This document shows positions 55,749 to 64,000 of a stretch of 64,000 bases of DNA, in pieces (positions within the stretch are counted from its first letter, which is position 1; the number at the start of each line of letters is the position of its first letter). The stretch is from Halobacillus litoralis (GTDB lineage: Bacteria; Bacillota; Bacilli; Bacillales; Halobacillaceae). The stretch covers positions 2,226,001-2,290,000 of the forward strand of contig NZ_CP129016.1 of the NCBI RefSeq assembly GCF_020524085.2. The letters are read 5' to 3'. A program made the position numbers and the translations under genes. Below the pieces are notes generated by a model. It worked only from the letters and a program-made list of their open reading frames with translations. It was not told the origin of the DNA and ran no database searches.

Positions 55749-56195
55749 ATGACAATTACAGACCGTCTCACCCAGGATATGAAAACAGCCATGAAAGCCC
55801 GCGATAAGGAAAGATTATCGACGATTCGCATGGTGAAAGCTTCTATGCAGAATGAAGCCATAAAACTGGGAAAAGACTCATTATCTGAAGAAGAAGAATT
55901 GACTGTTTTATCTCGTGAGGTAAAGCAGAGAAATGATTCCCTCCATGAATTCAAAGAAGCTGGACGTGAAGATCTTGTAGAAGGACTCGAACGTGAAATT
56001 GAGATTTTACAAGTATATATGCCGAAACAGCTGACAGATGAAGAACTCAAGCAAGTCGTTGATGAGACGATTCAGGAAGTAGGAGCTACTTCTAAGAGTG
56101 ACATGGGTAAAGTCATGAGTGCCGTCATGCCTAAAGTCAAGGGCAAGGCCGACGGAACCAAGGTCAATAAGCTCGTTCTTCAGCAACTATCGTAA
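55749..56195 (+). CDS. yqeY: GatB/YqeY domain-containing protein
   Basis: A 148-residue helical protein of the YqeY family ([66 protein letters not shown]). It resembles the tRNA-binding tail of GatB, but its own function is not established. It is 20 bases from rpsU with a GAGGGTG site and is followed by a terminator. Confidence 0.95.
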   Translation: MTITDRLTQDMKTAMKARDKERLSTIRMVKASMQNEAIKLGKDSLSEEEELTVLSREVKQRNDSLHEFKEAGREDLVEGLEREIEILQVYMPKQLTDEELKQVVDETIQEVGATSKSDMGKVMSAVMPKVKGKADGTKVNKLVLQQLS

Positions 56196-56200
56196 ATATA

Positions 56201-56232
56201 AAAGGCCTCTCTTCGTTAAGAGAGGCCTTTTT
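56201..56232 (+). terminator. Intrinsic terminator after yqeY
   Basis: Perfect AAAGGCCTCTCTT / AAGAGAGGCCTTT stem with a four-base loop and a T tail. Confidence 0.93.
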
Positions 56233-56281
56233 ACATATGCTAAACATCTCTTGGACGCGTTTATGAAAGTCTTAAACTTTT

Positions 56282-56308
56282 TGAAACCAACGATGGTTTT
56301 GATTCGTA
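56282..56308 (+). promoter_or_regulatory. Sigma-W-type promoter of nfeD-floA
   Basis: TGAAAC at 56282-56287 and CGTA at 56305-56308 are separated by 17 bases, close to the sigma-W pattern TGAAAC-N16-CGTA. In B. subtilis yqeZ-yqfA-yqfB belongs to the sigma-W envelope-stress regulon. It lies 48 bases before the nfeD start. Confidence 0.75.
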
Positions 56309-56355
56309 AACGTATTATATGGTGGGAAGGCTACCTGTAAAGGAGGTGAAAATGA

Positions 56356-57714
56356 ATGAAGCGGTCTTTACGAATAGGTGTTTGGGGCATGCTCCTTGTT
56401 TTAGGAAGCGTTTTATCATTCTTGCATCTACAATCATCGGTTCAAGCAGATGGAGAAGGTCAGACGGTGTACGTCATTCCTGTAAAAGATACGGTGGAAC
56501 GAGGGATGGCTGCGTTTCTTAACCGTACGACAGAAGAAGCTCGTGAAAATGGTGTGGATCATATCATATTTGAAATCGATACACCCGGGGGACGCGTAGA
56601 TGCAGCGGGAGATATCGGAGAAATCTTTCAAGATTTGGACGTTCCTAATAGTGCATTTGTGACGAACAGGGCATATTCGGCAGGCTCATACATTGCTTTA
56701 AACGCAGATTCGATCTACATGAAGCAGACAGCGACCATGGGTGCTTCCGGGGTTATTAATTCTGATGGAACAGCTGCTGATAAGAAAGCACAATCCGCCT
56801 GGATATCAGCTATGGTAGCCGCGGCTGAATCTACAGGACGTGACCCTTTATATGCGCGTGCTATGGCCGATGCATCCGTCGATTTGAAGGATTACGGGGC
56901 TCCTGAGGGAGAATTTTTAACATTAGGTGCAACGGATGCGGAAGAGGTAGGCTATGCTGAAGGAATTGTAGACGACCGTAATGAGCTTCTCAGTGTTCTT
57001 GGTTTGTCTGATGCAACCGTCATAGAGGAGAACCCTACCCTTTCTGAGAATATTGCCAGATTCCTGACAGATCCTGTTGTTATACCGATCTTATTATCCA
57101 TAGCAAGTATTGGTCTTGTTGTTGAGTTGTATTCGCCTGGTTTCGGCCTACCAGGAACAATGGGAGCGCTCGCGCTTGTCCTGTTTTTTTATGGTCACAT
57201 TGTTGCTGGCCTTGCCGGGTATGAAGCAATTATTCTATTGGTCCTCGGAATCGGGTTAGTGATAGCTGAATTCTTTTTACCAGGGGGCATTGCAGGAATA
57301 GCGGGGGTCGTTGCTATTGTATCCTCATTGATGCTTTCATCAGCGGATATGGGCCATATGGCTATGAGTATAGGAATTGCTCTATTGGTGACGATTGTTG
57401 TATCCATTGTATTATTTAAGTTTGTTGGTTTGGAAAGAGGCTTCTTTCGTCATATCATTTTGAATGATTCTGCTTCATCTGAAAAGGGATATGTATCTTC
57501 ACAAAATCGTTTGGATTTGATTGGGATGGAAGGGGAGACGATTACACCGCTTCGCCCTTCCGGCACAGCTGATTTTGATGGTGAACGTTTAGATGTCGTG
57601 ACTGAAGGTGGTTTCATTCCTGCCCTTCAAGCAGTGAAAATCATGAAAACAGAAGGCTCACGGATTGTGGTGCGTGAGATTAAAAAAAACGAACATGAGG
57701 AGGAAACAAAGTGA
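56356..57714 (+). CDS. yqeZ: NfeD family membrane-bound serine protease (YqeZ)
   Basis: A 452-residue NfeD1b protein. A signal-like N-terminal helix is followed by a ClpP-like protease domain ([32 protein letters not shown] and the catalytic Ser region MGASGVIN with a later Lys in ADKKAQSAW). Several transmembrane helices (about residues 235-350) and a C-terminal OB-fold NfeD domain ([26 protein letters not shown]) complete it. It is coupled to floA by a GTGA overlap and pairs with that flotillin. Confidence 0.93.
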   Translation: MKRSLRIGVWGMLLVLGSVLSFLHLQSSVQADGEGQTVYVIPVKDTVERGMAAFLNRTTEEARENGVDHIIFEIDTPGGRVDAAGDIGEIFQDLDVPNSAFVTNRAYSAGSYIALNADSIYMKQTATMGASGVINSDGTAADKKAQSAWISAMVAAAESTGRDPLYARAMADASVDLKDYGAPEGEFLTLGATDAEEVGYAEGIVDDRNELLSVLGLSDATVIEENPTLSENIARFLTDPVVIPILLSIASIGLVVELYSPGFGLPGTMGALALVLFFYGHIVAGLAGYEAIILLVLGIGLVIAEFFLPGGIAGIAGVVAIVSSLMLSSADMGHMAMSIGIALLVTIVVSIVLFKFVGLERGFFRHIILNDSASSEKGYVSSQNRLDLIGMEGETITPLRPSGTADFDGERLDVVTEGGFIPALQAVKIMKTEGSRIVVREIKKNEHEEETK

Positions 57715-58697
57715 CACTTGAACAATTAATGCCAATCATTATTATTGGTATCATTATTATCGTAATAGCGGTGTTGTTTACGTTTATTCCTGTCATGCTA
57801 TGGATTAGTGCTCTAGCTGCAGGTGTAAAAATTAGTATTTTCACATTAGTAGGAATGCGACTGAGAAGGGTTATTCCTTCCCGTGTGATTAATCCTTTGA
57901 TCAAGGCTCATAAAGCTGGAGTGAATGTAAATACAAACCAACTGGAGAGTCACTACCTAGCAGGTGGTAATGTGGACCGTGTAGTGAATGCTCTTATTGC
58001 AGCACAGAGAGCAAATATTGAACTTAGCTTTGAACGTTGTGCAGCCATTGATCTCGCTGGGCGAGATGTGCTGGAAGCCGTTCAAATGAGTGTTAATCCA
58101 AAAGTTATTGAAACGCCGTTCATCGCAGGTGTAGCAATGGATGGAATTGAAGTGAAAGCAAAAGCGCGTATTACTGTAAGGGCGAATATTGATCGACTTG
58201 TCGGTGGTGCCGGCGAAGATACAGTCATTGCTCGTGTTGGTGAAGGAATCGTATCAACGATCGGGTCAAGTGAAAATCACAACAAAGTACTTGAGAATCC
58301 GGATAGGATTTCCCAGAATGTATTAGGTAAAGGATTAGATGCTGGAACGGCCTTCGAAATTCTTTCTATCGATATTGCGGACATTGATATCGGGAAGAAC
58401 ATCGGTGCTATTTTGCAAACAGATCAAGCAGAAGCCGATAAGAATATCGCACAGGCGAAAGCGGAAGAACGTCGTGCCATGGCGATTGCTCAAGAGCAAG
58501 AGATGCGTGCACGTGTACAAGAAATGCAGGCGAAAGTGGTCGAAGCAGAAGCTCAAGTCCCTCAGGCGCTTGCCGAGGCTTTGCGTTCCGGTAAGATGGG
58601 TGTTATGGATTACATGAACTATCAAAACATTAACGCGGATACGGATATGAGAAACACGCTTGGTAAAATGTCCGATGAAGAAGAAGAAGAAAAATAA
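57711..58697 (+). CDS. floA: Flotillin-like protein FloA
   Basis: A 328-residue membrane scaffold of functional lipid microdomains. An N-terminal hydrophobic hairpin ([26 protein letters not shown]) is followed by the SPFH/PHB domain, then a coiled coil rich in Ala, Glu and Gln ([31 protein letters not shown] in pieces). FloA is linked to signalling and secretion complexes and to resistance against sublancin. It starts with GTG 57711, overlapping the nfeD stop. Confidence 0.96.
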   Translation: MTLEQLMPIIIIGIIIIVIAVLFTFIPVMLWISALAAGVKISIFTLVGMRLRRVIPSRVINPLIKAHKAGVNVNTNQLESHYLAGGNVDRVVNALIAAQRANIELSFERCAAIDLAGRDVLEAVQMSVNPKVIETPFIAGVAMDGIEVKAKARITVRANIDRLVGGAGEDTVIARVGEGIVSTIGSSENHNKVLENPDRISQNVLGKGLDAGTAFEILSIDIADIDIGKNIGAILQTDQAEADKNIAQAKAEERRAMAIAQEQEMRARVQEMQAKVVEAEAQVPQALAEALRSGKMGVMDYMNYQNINADTDMRNTLGKMSDEEEEEK

Positions 58698-58725
58698 TCC
58701 TTGATTAACTTAAAGGAGAATTTGT

Positions 58726-59214
58726 ATGGGAGATCTGATTGAACTCATTTTCAGCAATTTCCTTATTCTTGCCGCTATAATTGGCGGAATTATCAGCTGG
58801 TTTAGCGGGATGACCAAAGAAAATGAGAATAAACATAAGCCTGAAAAGAAAACATCTCCAATTCCTCCTGCCTACCCAAGTGGTCCTTCTCGGGATTTAC
58901 AAGAAACAGAAACGAAGGATAAGTCTGGGGAAGAAAGGTTAAGGGATTACTACGAGACCAAACAGAAGAAGCTTGCTGAAGCCGAAACGGCACATGCTGA
59001 AGATCGTCAAAGAGAAGATGAAGAGATGCACCCTCATATGGCGCCGTCAAGAAAAAAGCAAAAAGTGTCTTCTGAGTTGAATTTAAATGGTCCACTCATT
59101 GAAAAAACTAGAAAGTGGGATAGAAAGCGGTTAGCTGAAGGGATTTTAATGGCTGAAGTACTCGGTCCACCCCGTGCTCGCAAGCCTCACAGCTCTCACC
59201 CACGAAAAAGATAA
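58726..59214 (+). CDS. Hypothetical membrane-anchored protein in the yqfB position
   Basis: A 162-residue protein. One N-terminal hydrophobic helix (LIELIFSNFLILAAIIGGIISWF) precedes a long charged linker, and the C-terminal end has a conserved-looking block, KTRKWDRKRLAEGILMAEVLGPPRARKPH in pieces. AAAGGAG precedes the ATG, and it lies 28 bases after floA, so it may belong to the sigma-W operon. It is longer than the small B. subtilis YqfB and I cannot confirm homology. Confidence 0.75.
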   Translation: MGDLIELIFSNFLILAAIIGGIISWFSGMTKENENKHKPEKKTSPIPPAYPSGPSRDLQETETKDKSGEERLRDYYETKQKKLAEAETAHAEDRQREDEEMHPHMAPSRKKQKVSSELNLNGPLIEKTRKWDRKRLAEGILMAEVLGPPRARKPHSSHPRKR

Positions 59215-59218
59215 GCAG

Positions 59219-59255
59219 AACGCACGAATTGTAGTGATACAATTCGTGCGTTTTT
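59219..59255 (+). terminator. Intrinsic terminator before yqfC
   Basis: Perfect AACGCACGAATTGTA / TACAATTCGTGCGTT stem with a four-base loop and a T tail. Confidence 0.92.
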
Positions 59256-59285
59256 CGTATAAATGAAAAGAGGGGAGGGCGTCGC

Positions 59286-59579
59286 ATGTCAAAATGGCAG
59301 CAGCAAATACGGACTTGGATCAGTCGTTACTTTGATTTACCATCGGATGTCATGTTGGATCTTCCTAGAATAACGACAATCGGGTCCATTCATGTGTACA
59401 TAGAAAATCACACAGGCCTCCTTCATTTTTCTGATGAAGAAGTTAGGATTCAATACAAAAAAGGTCAGGTTCGTATATTGGGAAAAGACCTTGGTGTGAA
59501 AATGATGCTGAAGGAAGAGTTATTACTGGAAGGTGAACTCAAGTCCGTAGAATTTTTGCCGGAATCCAAAGGGGGGTGA
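59286..59579 (+). CDS. yqfC: Sporulation protein YqfC
   Basis: A 97-residue member of the YabP/YqfC family: DLPSDVMLDLPRITTIGSIHVYIENHTGLLHFSDEEVRI, in short pieces, is typical. In B. subtilis it is made in the mother cell under sigma-E together with yqfD. GGGGAGGG precedes the ATG. It lies four bases before yqfD. Confidence 0.93.
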   Translation: MSKWQQQIRTWISRYFDLPSDVMLDLPRITTIGSIHVYIENHTGLLHFSDEEVRIQYKKGQVRILGKDLGVKMMLKEELLLEGELKSVEFLPESKGG

Positions 59580-59583
59580 GACG

Positions 59584-60765
59584 ATGAAGAACCAGCATGA
59601 TTTCTTTCAGGGAATCATGACGGTACAAGTAGAGGGACCGTTGATTGAGCCTTTTTTACAAGCATGTACGAAACGTGGGTGCCAAATTACAAATATGAGA
59701 AGATTAGATGCTTCTCTAGTTATTTTAACGATTCGGCTGAAGGATTGGAAAACCCTAAGGCAATTGAGGAAGAAGTACCGTTGTAAAATATCCATCAAAG
59801 GTGGAAAAGGGCTTCCGTTTCTTATACAGCATATGATTGGGAGGCTGTCGGTTCTTCTCGCCTTCATCGCAGCGGTTGTTATCATTTTTGTTCTCGCGAA
59901 TACGTTGTGGTCCATCAAGGTGGATGGTCTTTCGCCGGAGCTTGAAGCCGATGTAGAAAGTAAATTGAATAGTTATGGTGTCTCTCCTGGAAAACTAACG
60001 ATAGGGATGAAGGACCCCATTGAAATACAACAGCAGTTGTTGGAAGATATCCCGGACCTGTTATGGATTGGTGTAAAAAAACAAGGGACGAGCTATCATT
60101 TGTATGGTGTGGAAAAAACGAGATACGACACAGAAATGAACACTCGACCTTCGAACCTTGTAGCAGCAAAAAAGGGGATGATTATTGAGACCTTTATTAA
60201 AAAGGGGCGCCCTATGGTCTCGGTCTACGACGTAGTACAAAAAGGACAAATCCTTGCCACAGGTCAGTTGGTGGAAGAAGAGGATCTATTTATACATTCT
60301 GAAGGAGATGTCATTGCAGAAACATGGTACCGTGTCGCTCAAAATCTTCCTATGAAACAAGTGCTTTCCTTAACGGATGGTTCTGTGGAAAGTGAATACC
60401 ACTTGAAATTCGGGAAGCTTTCTATTCCTATTTGGGGCTTCTGGCGTGGTGAAAAAGGAGACTTCAGGGAAGAATCGCATACCTCAGACTGGAGTGTCTT
60501 GGGGTACCAAATTCCTGTGAACATGAAGACAATTGATTACTATTCTATTGACCGAAAAGCTTATGAATCGTCCCGGAAGAATATTGAGAAAATAGGGATG
60601 ACATCAGCAAGGAGTAACCTTCAGCAAGAACTAGATCCGGATGCAGAAATTAAGGATGAAAAAGTTTTGCACCTCAGTGAGGAGAATGGTAAAGTAAAAT
60701 TAATCCTAATGTACAAAGTTTATGAAAATATTGCAGTGACCAAGTATGTAAGTCAAGGAGATTGA
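59584..60765 (+). CDS. yqfD: Sporulation protein YqfD
   Basis: A 393-residue protein with one membrane helix (LSVLLAFIAAVVIIFVLANTLW, about 84-105) followed by a large domain outside the membrane with POTRA/FtsQ-like features (WSIKVDGLSPELEADVESKLNSYGVSPGKLTIG in pieces). It is a conserved mother-cell sporulation protein under sigma-E in B. subtilis; its biochemical role is not established. It overlaps the region before phoH with an AAGGAG site at its end. Confidence 0.93.
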   Translation: MKNQHDFFQGIMTVQVEGPLIEPFLQACTKRGCQITNMRRLDASLVILTIRLKDWKTLRQLRKKYRCKISIKGGKGLPFLIQHMIGRLSVLLAFIAAVVIIFVLANTLWSIKVDGLSPELEADVESKLNSYGVSPGKLTIGMKDPIEIQQQLLEDIPDLLWIGVKKQGTSYHLYGVEKTRYDTEMNTRPSNLVAAKKGMIIETFIKKGRPMVSVYDVVQKGQILATGQLVEEEDLFIHSEGDVIAETWYRVAQNLPMKQVLSLTDGSVESEYHLKFGKLSIPIWGFWRGEKGDFREESHTSDWSVLGYQIPVNMKTIDYYSIDRKAYESSRKNIEKIGMTSARSNLQQELDPDAEIKDEKVLHLSEENGKVKLILMYKVYENIAVTKYVSQGD

Positions 60766-60767
60766 GT

Positions 60768-61730
60768 ATGCCAGAAGATTTAAAAACAATGGACATTCAA
60801 TTAGATAATACAACAGAAGCATTAGCCCTTTTTGGTACAGAAGACCGTAACCTCAAGCAAATTGAGGAACAGCTGAAAGTCACGATCATTTCACGTGGGG
60901 AACAAGTCAGGGTATCCGGCCAAGCAGAACATGTTCAGCTTGTTGAAGAAATACTCAACAGTGTTCTTGCAATTATTCGTAAAGGTTTGACTGTGACGGA
61001 ACGGGATGTCGTTTACGCTGTAGAGCTCGCTAAAAAAGGGAAAATTAATCAATTCGAAGCATTGTTCGAAGATGAAATCACGAAAAACTCAAAAGGGAAA
61101 TCAATCAGGGTGAAAACCCTTGGTCAAAGAAATTATATCGCAGCGATCAAGAAGAATGACCTTGTCTTTGGTATTGGCCCTGCTGGTACAGGTAAGACCT
61201 ACCTTGCTGTAATTATGGCAGTCAACGCTTTGAAAAATGGTGATGTGAAGAGGATTATCCTGACTCGTCCTGCAGTGGAAGCAGGAGAAAGTTTAGGTTT
61301 TCTTCATGGTGATTTAAAAGAGAAGGTCGATCCTTACTTAAGACCGCTTTATGATTCTTTGCACGATGTATTTGGCGCAGAACATACGGCACGCTTGATC
61401 GATAGAGGAACGATTGAGATTGCTCCGCTGGCTTATATGAGAGGGCGGACGTTGGATGATGCATTCGCAATTTTGGATGAAGCTCAAAATACGACACCTG
61501 AACAAATGAAGATGTTTCTGACTCGTTTAGGATTCGGTTCGAAAATGATTATCACTGGAGATATCACGCAAGTGGATCTACCTAAAGGTGTGAAGTCCGG
61601 TTTGCGAGTCGCTGAGGAGCGGTTAGCTAAAGTCAAAGGGTCTGCCTTCATTCATTTGGATCAATCCGACGTTGTCAGGCACCCACTTGTACAGCGGATT
61701 ATCGATGCATATGAAGAGGAAAGTAAATAA
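60768..61730 (+). CDS. phoH: PhoH family ATPase
   Basis: A 320-residue P-loop ATPase related to SF1 helicases. An N-terminal KH-like part (LKQIEEQLKVTIISRGEQVRVSG) precedes Walker A GPAGTGKTY at about 139-147 and Walker B AILDEAQNTTPEQMKMFLTRLG. It is tied to RNA metabolism and ribosome maturation by its constant neighbour ybeY. ATG 60768 lies seven bases after AAGGAG and just past the yqfD stop. Confidence 0.96.
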   Translation: MPEDLKTMDIQLDNTTEALALFGTEDRNLKQIEEQLKVTIISRGEQVRVSGQAEHVQLVEEILNSVLAIIRKGLTVTERDVVYAVELAKKGKINQFEALFEDEITKNSKGKSIRVKTLGQRNYIAAIKKNDLVFGIGPAGTGKTYLAVIMAVNALKNGDVKRIILTRPAVEAGESLGFLHGDLKEKVDPYLRPLYDSLHDVFGAEHTARLIDRGTIEIAPLAYMRGRTLDDAFAILDEAQNTTPEQMKMFLTRLGFGSKMIITGDITQVDLPKGVKSGLRVAEERLAKVKGSAFIHLDQSDVVRHPLVQRIIDAYEEESK

Positions 61731-61753
61731 GACCCAGCCACTGGGTCTTATTT
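61725..61753 (+). terminator. Intrinsic terminator after phoH
   Basis: AAATAAGACCCAG / CTGGGTCTTATTT with a three-base loop. It overlaps the phoH stop codon. Confidence 0.8.
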
Positions 61754-61794
61754 AATGTCTTTACTTGGAATAAAATGGGAAGGGGTGGGGTGAT

Positions 61795-63912
61795 TTGAAG
61801 GCGCGATTCCTTCATCAGCTCCAAAAACTTAACATGAACAAGTCAAAGCTGTTGTTTGCATTACCCGCGTTAACTGTTGCTGTTTTCTTTTTTGCGCTTG
61901 CCATTCCAAATGTCTACACGCAAACGTATGAGCTTGAGAAATACAGCACGGCCCCTGAAACGATTCGTTCCCCTATCACCATAGAGAACAAGCAAAAGAC
62001 AGAGCAGCAGCTGAGAGCAGTTACTCAGGCCGTTGAAGATCAATATACGATTTCTGAAGATATTGCGGAAGAACGTCTGAGTATGATAAGCGAGATTTAT
62101 GATGTCGTAGAAGAAACGAAGAGCCAGGGAGAAAATCTAACTAATGAAGAACAAGTAACTATGATTGAATCGCTCTTGACGGATGAACTTTCTGAGGGGC
62201 TTCCCACAGAAGTTTTTCTTCCGTTGCTCAGGGCGGATCAACCTTCGTTGAATGAGAGCCAGCGGATGCTTGAAACCCTTTTACATAACTATTATAAAGA
62301 AGGGGTCCAAGTATCAGAAGTTGAAGATCTGGAACGAAGGATTGATCTGGAAGTTCAATATTCAAAAACGCCTTTGCCTTTGAAACCAGTCATTTCGGAC
62401 ATAGGGGCTTATGCCCTTGTCGAGAACTCCTTGTTCGATCCTGAAAAAACAGATAGAGCCATAAAAAAAGCGGCTGCTACTGTCGAGCCAGTCATGATTA
62501 GAGCTGGAGAAGTGATTGTTTCAGAAGGGTCTACGATCACAGGGGATATCTATGATGATCTTTTATTGACCGGACTGCTCGATCAACAGCGTAATATACT
62601 TCCTTCCATTGGACTGGCCATGTTTGCCCTTCTATTAGGCGCTATTTTGTATGTAGAATGCAGAAAGGCCGTTAAAAAGGACAACTGGACTGTACGTCAT
62701 ATTTTTATATCCACGTTGGTATCCTTATTAATGATTACGCTCATGAAAGTGTTCAGTTTATTTGGATCCATGGAACAACCTGTCTACTATCTTTTCCCAG
62801 CCGTCACAGGTGTCATGATTATCAAGATTCTCTGTTCTGAGCGGTTTGCGATTGTAATGGCGGTGGTCTATTCTTTAATGGCGTGCTTGTTGTTCAACGG
62901 ACAATTAGCTGGAGCTCTTCATGCAACCGCAGGAATGTATTTACTTCTATCTCAGCTGGCAGGGATCTTCTTCCTTACCCAAAGTAAAGATAGGTTATCC
63001 ATTGTGCGTGCAAGTGCAGGTGTTGCTTTTACCAATATATGTGCAATCCTGTTCTTTCTATTCATTTCTTTTGAAAAATACTCATGGTCGGAAGTGCTTT
63101 TGTATAGTGGGTATGGGGTCAGTGGCGCCTTTCTTTCCACAGTTTTGACGCTTGGCTTTCTTCCTTTCATAGAGACCGGTTTCGGAGTTCTTTCTGATCA
63201 GAAATTGCTGACACTTGCCAGCCCTAACCACCCTCTTTTACGTAAAATACTAGTGGAAGCACCAGGTACGTATCATCACAGTGTCATGGTAGCTAATTTA
63301 AGTGAAGCGGCGTGTGAATCAATTGGAGCTCATGGTCTTCTTGCACGTGTGGCATCCTATTACCATGACCTCGGAAAAACCGTCCATCCCCATTATTTTA
63401 TTGAGAATCAAATGGGGATGAGAAATCCACATGATTTTCTGGAACCTGAACAAAGCGCTGAAATGATCATTAACCACCCCTATGAGGGTGCGAGGATGCT
63501 GAAGAAGAGTAAAATTCCAGACGAAATCATTGATATCGCTGAACAACATCATGGGACGACGCTTTTAAAGTATTTTTATTATCAGGCTAAGGAAATGAAC
63601 GAAGATACCAAAGAATGTGATTACAGGTATCCAGGTCCGAAGCCTCAAAGTAAGGAAGCGGCAATCGTTTGTATTTGCGATTCGGTGGAAGCGGCGGTAC
63701 GCTCATTAAATCACCCGACAGAAGAAAAAATCCATAAAATCGTGAAGTCTATTTTGGAAGACCGCATGCTCGATGGTCAACTGGATGACAGTAATTTAAC
63801 GTTTAATGAGTTGAAGACAATGGAAACAGCCATATGTGAAACGATGCATGGCTTCTTTCACTCAAGAATCGAATACCCGGAAAACAAACCATTAGTCAAG
63901 GAGGCAAAATAA
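61795..63912 (+). CDS. pgpH: Cyclic-di-AMP phosphodiesterase PgpH (YqfF)
   Basis: A 705-residue membrane HD phosphodiesterase that degrades c-di-AMP, a signal governing potassium and turgor. One N-terminal helix (LLFALPALTVAVFFFALAIP), an extracellular 7TMR-HDED domain (about 50-270) and about seven transmembrane helices (about 275-460) lead to the cytoplasmic HD domain. YHHSVMVANLSEAA, YYHDLGKTVHP (HD near residue 524) and AEQHHGTTLLKYFYY hold the metal ligands. The start is TTG 61795. It precedes ybeY, as in B. subtilis. Confidence 0.95.
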   Translation: MKARFLHQLQKLNMNKSKLLFALPALTVAVFFFALAIPNVYTQTYELEKYSTAPETIRSPITIENKQKTEQQLRAVTQAVEDQYTISEDIAEERLSMISEIYDVVEETKSQGENLTNEEQVTMIESLLTDELSEGLPTEVFLPLLRADQPSLNESQRMLETLLHNYYKEGVQVSEVEDLERRIDLEVQYSKTPLPLKPVISDIGAYALVENSLFDPEKTDRAIKKAAATVEPVMIRAGEVIVSEGSTITGDIYDDLLLTGLLDQQRNILPSIGLAMFALLLGAILYVECRKAVKKDNWTVRHIFISTLVSLLMITLMKVFSLFGSMEQPVYYLFPAVTGVMIIKILCSERFAIVMAVVYSLMACLLFNGQLAGALHATAGMYLLLSQLAGIFFLTQSKDRLSIVRASAGVAFTNICAILFFLFISFEKYSWSEVLLYSGYGVSGAFLSTVLTLGFLPFIETGFGVLSDQKLLTLASPNHPLLRKILVEAPGTYHHSVMVANLSEAACESIGAHGLLARVASYYHDLGKTVHPHYFIENQMGMRNPHDFLEPEQSAEMIINHPYEGARMLKKSKIPDEIIDIAEQHHGTTLLKYFYYQAKEMNEDTKECDYRYPGPKPQSKEAAIVCICDSVEAAVRSLNHPTEEKIHKIVKSILEDRMLDGQLDDSNLTFNELKTMETAICETMHGFFHSRIEYPENKPLVKEAK

Positions 63913-63913
63913 T

Positions 63914-64000
63914 ATGATTACCATTGATTTTCAAGACGAAACCAATTCAGTAGATGAAGCATTTGTCGATATGATTCAGCGTATCATCCGTTTTGCAGGA
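63914..64000 (+). CDS. ybeY: Endoribonuclease YbeY, 5' end (partial)
   Basis: The first 29 codons are in the window: MITIDFQDETNSVDEAFVDM and IQRIIRFAG. YbeY is a metal-dependent RNase for rRNA maturation and quality control. The catalytic HGxLHLxGYDH motif lies beyond the end. The call rests on the N-terminus and on the phoH-pgpH-ybeY gene order; AAGGAGG overlaps the pgpH stop. Confidence 0.85.
   Translation, partial: MITIDFQDETNSVDEAFVDMIQRIIRFAG

Overview
The window is a 64 kb stretch of core chromosome from an endospore-forming, naturally competent member of the Bacillaceae. Gene order closely follows the Bacillus subtilis hisS-aspS ... yrr ... yqe ... yqf region. Acidic, Glu/Asp-rich proteins and an inserted Mrp-type Na+/H+ antiporter operon suggest a moderately halophilic or alkaliphilic genus such as Halobacillus or a close relative; the genus is inference. 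Sporulation is shown by sigK, sda, gpr, spoIIP, yqfC, yqfD and an RsfA-like regulator. Competence is shown by comER, comEA, comEB and comEC.

Layout. 1-11 kb: hisS end, aspS, 6S RNA, an RsfA-like regulator, rarA, a YczE-like membrane gene, cymR, the YrvO/MnmA tRNA thiolation pair, a TPR protein and recD2. 11-23 kb: a TIM-barrel protein, a small zinc-ribbon protein, an AI-2E permease, T-box-controlled alaS, ireB-ruvX-yrzB, mltG, trmR, udk, greA, a pair of large palindromic repeats, yrrS, mtnN and yrhC. 23-29 kb (minus strand): an intact sigK with no skin element, then mrpACDEFG without mrpB. 29-44 kb: sda with a DnaA-box cluster, yqeG-yqeH-aroE-yhbY-nadD-yqeK-rsfS-yqeM, the com genes, yqzM, a structured element in front of holA, rpsT, gpr, spoIIP and yqxA. 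44-64 kb: lepA, hemW, CIRCE-hrcA-grpE-dnaK-dnaJ, prmA, rsmE, deoC, repeats, rpsU, yqeY, a sigma-W-type promoter with nfeD-floA, yqfC, yqfD, phoH, pgpH and the start of ybeY.

The genes serve translation and tRNA modification (aspS, alaS, mnmA/yrvO, trmR, hemW, rsfS, lepA, prmA, rsmE, ybeY), DNA repair and replication (rarA, recD2, ruvX, holA), stress response, sporulation and competence. I found no phage, transposase, CRISPR array, defence island or biosynthetic cluster, and no clearly new protein system.

The main anomalies are these. Five single-base homopolymer insertions break the yczE-like gene, comEA (twice), gpr and lepA; each corrected product has its family's normal length, which points to sequencing error. 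yqeM has an in-frame TGA. mrpB is missing from a tightly packed mrp operon. A palindromic repeat family is present in four places. A multi-branched RNA-like structure ending in a T-run lies just before holA. A cluster of DnaA boxes precedes sda, and an inverted repeat covers the sda start codon.
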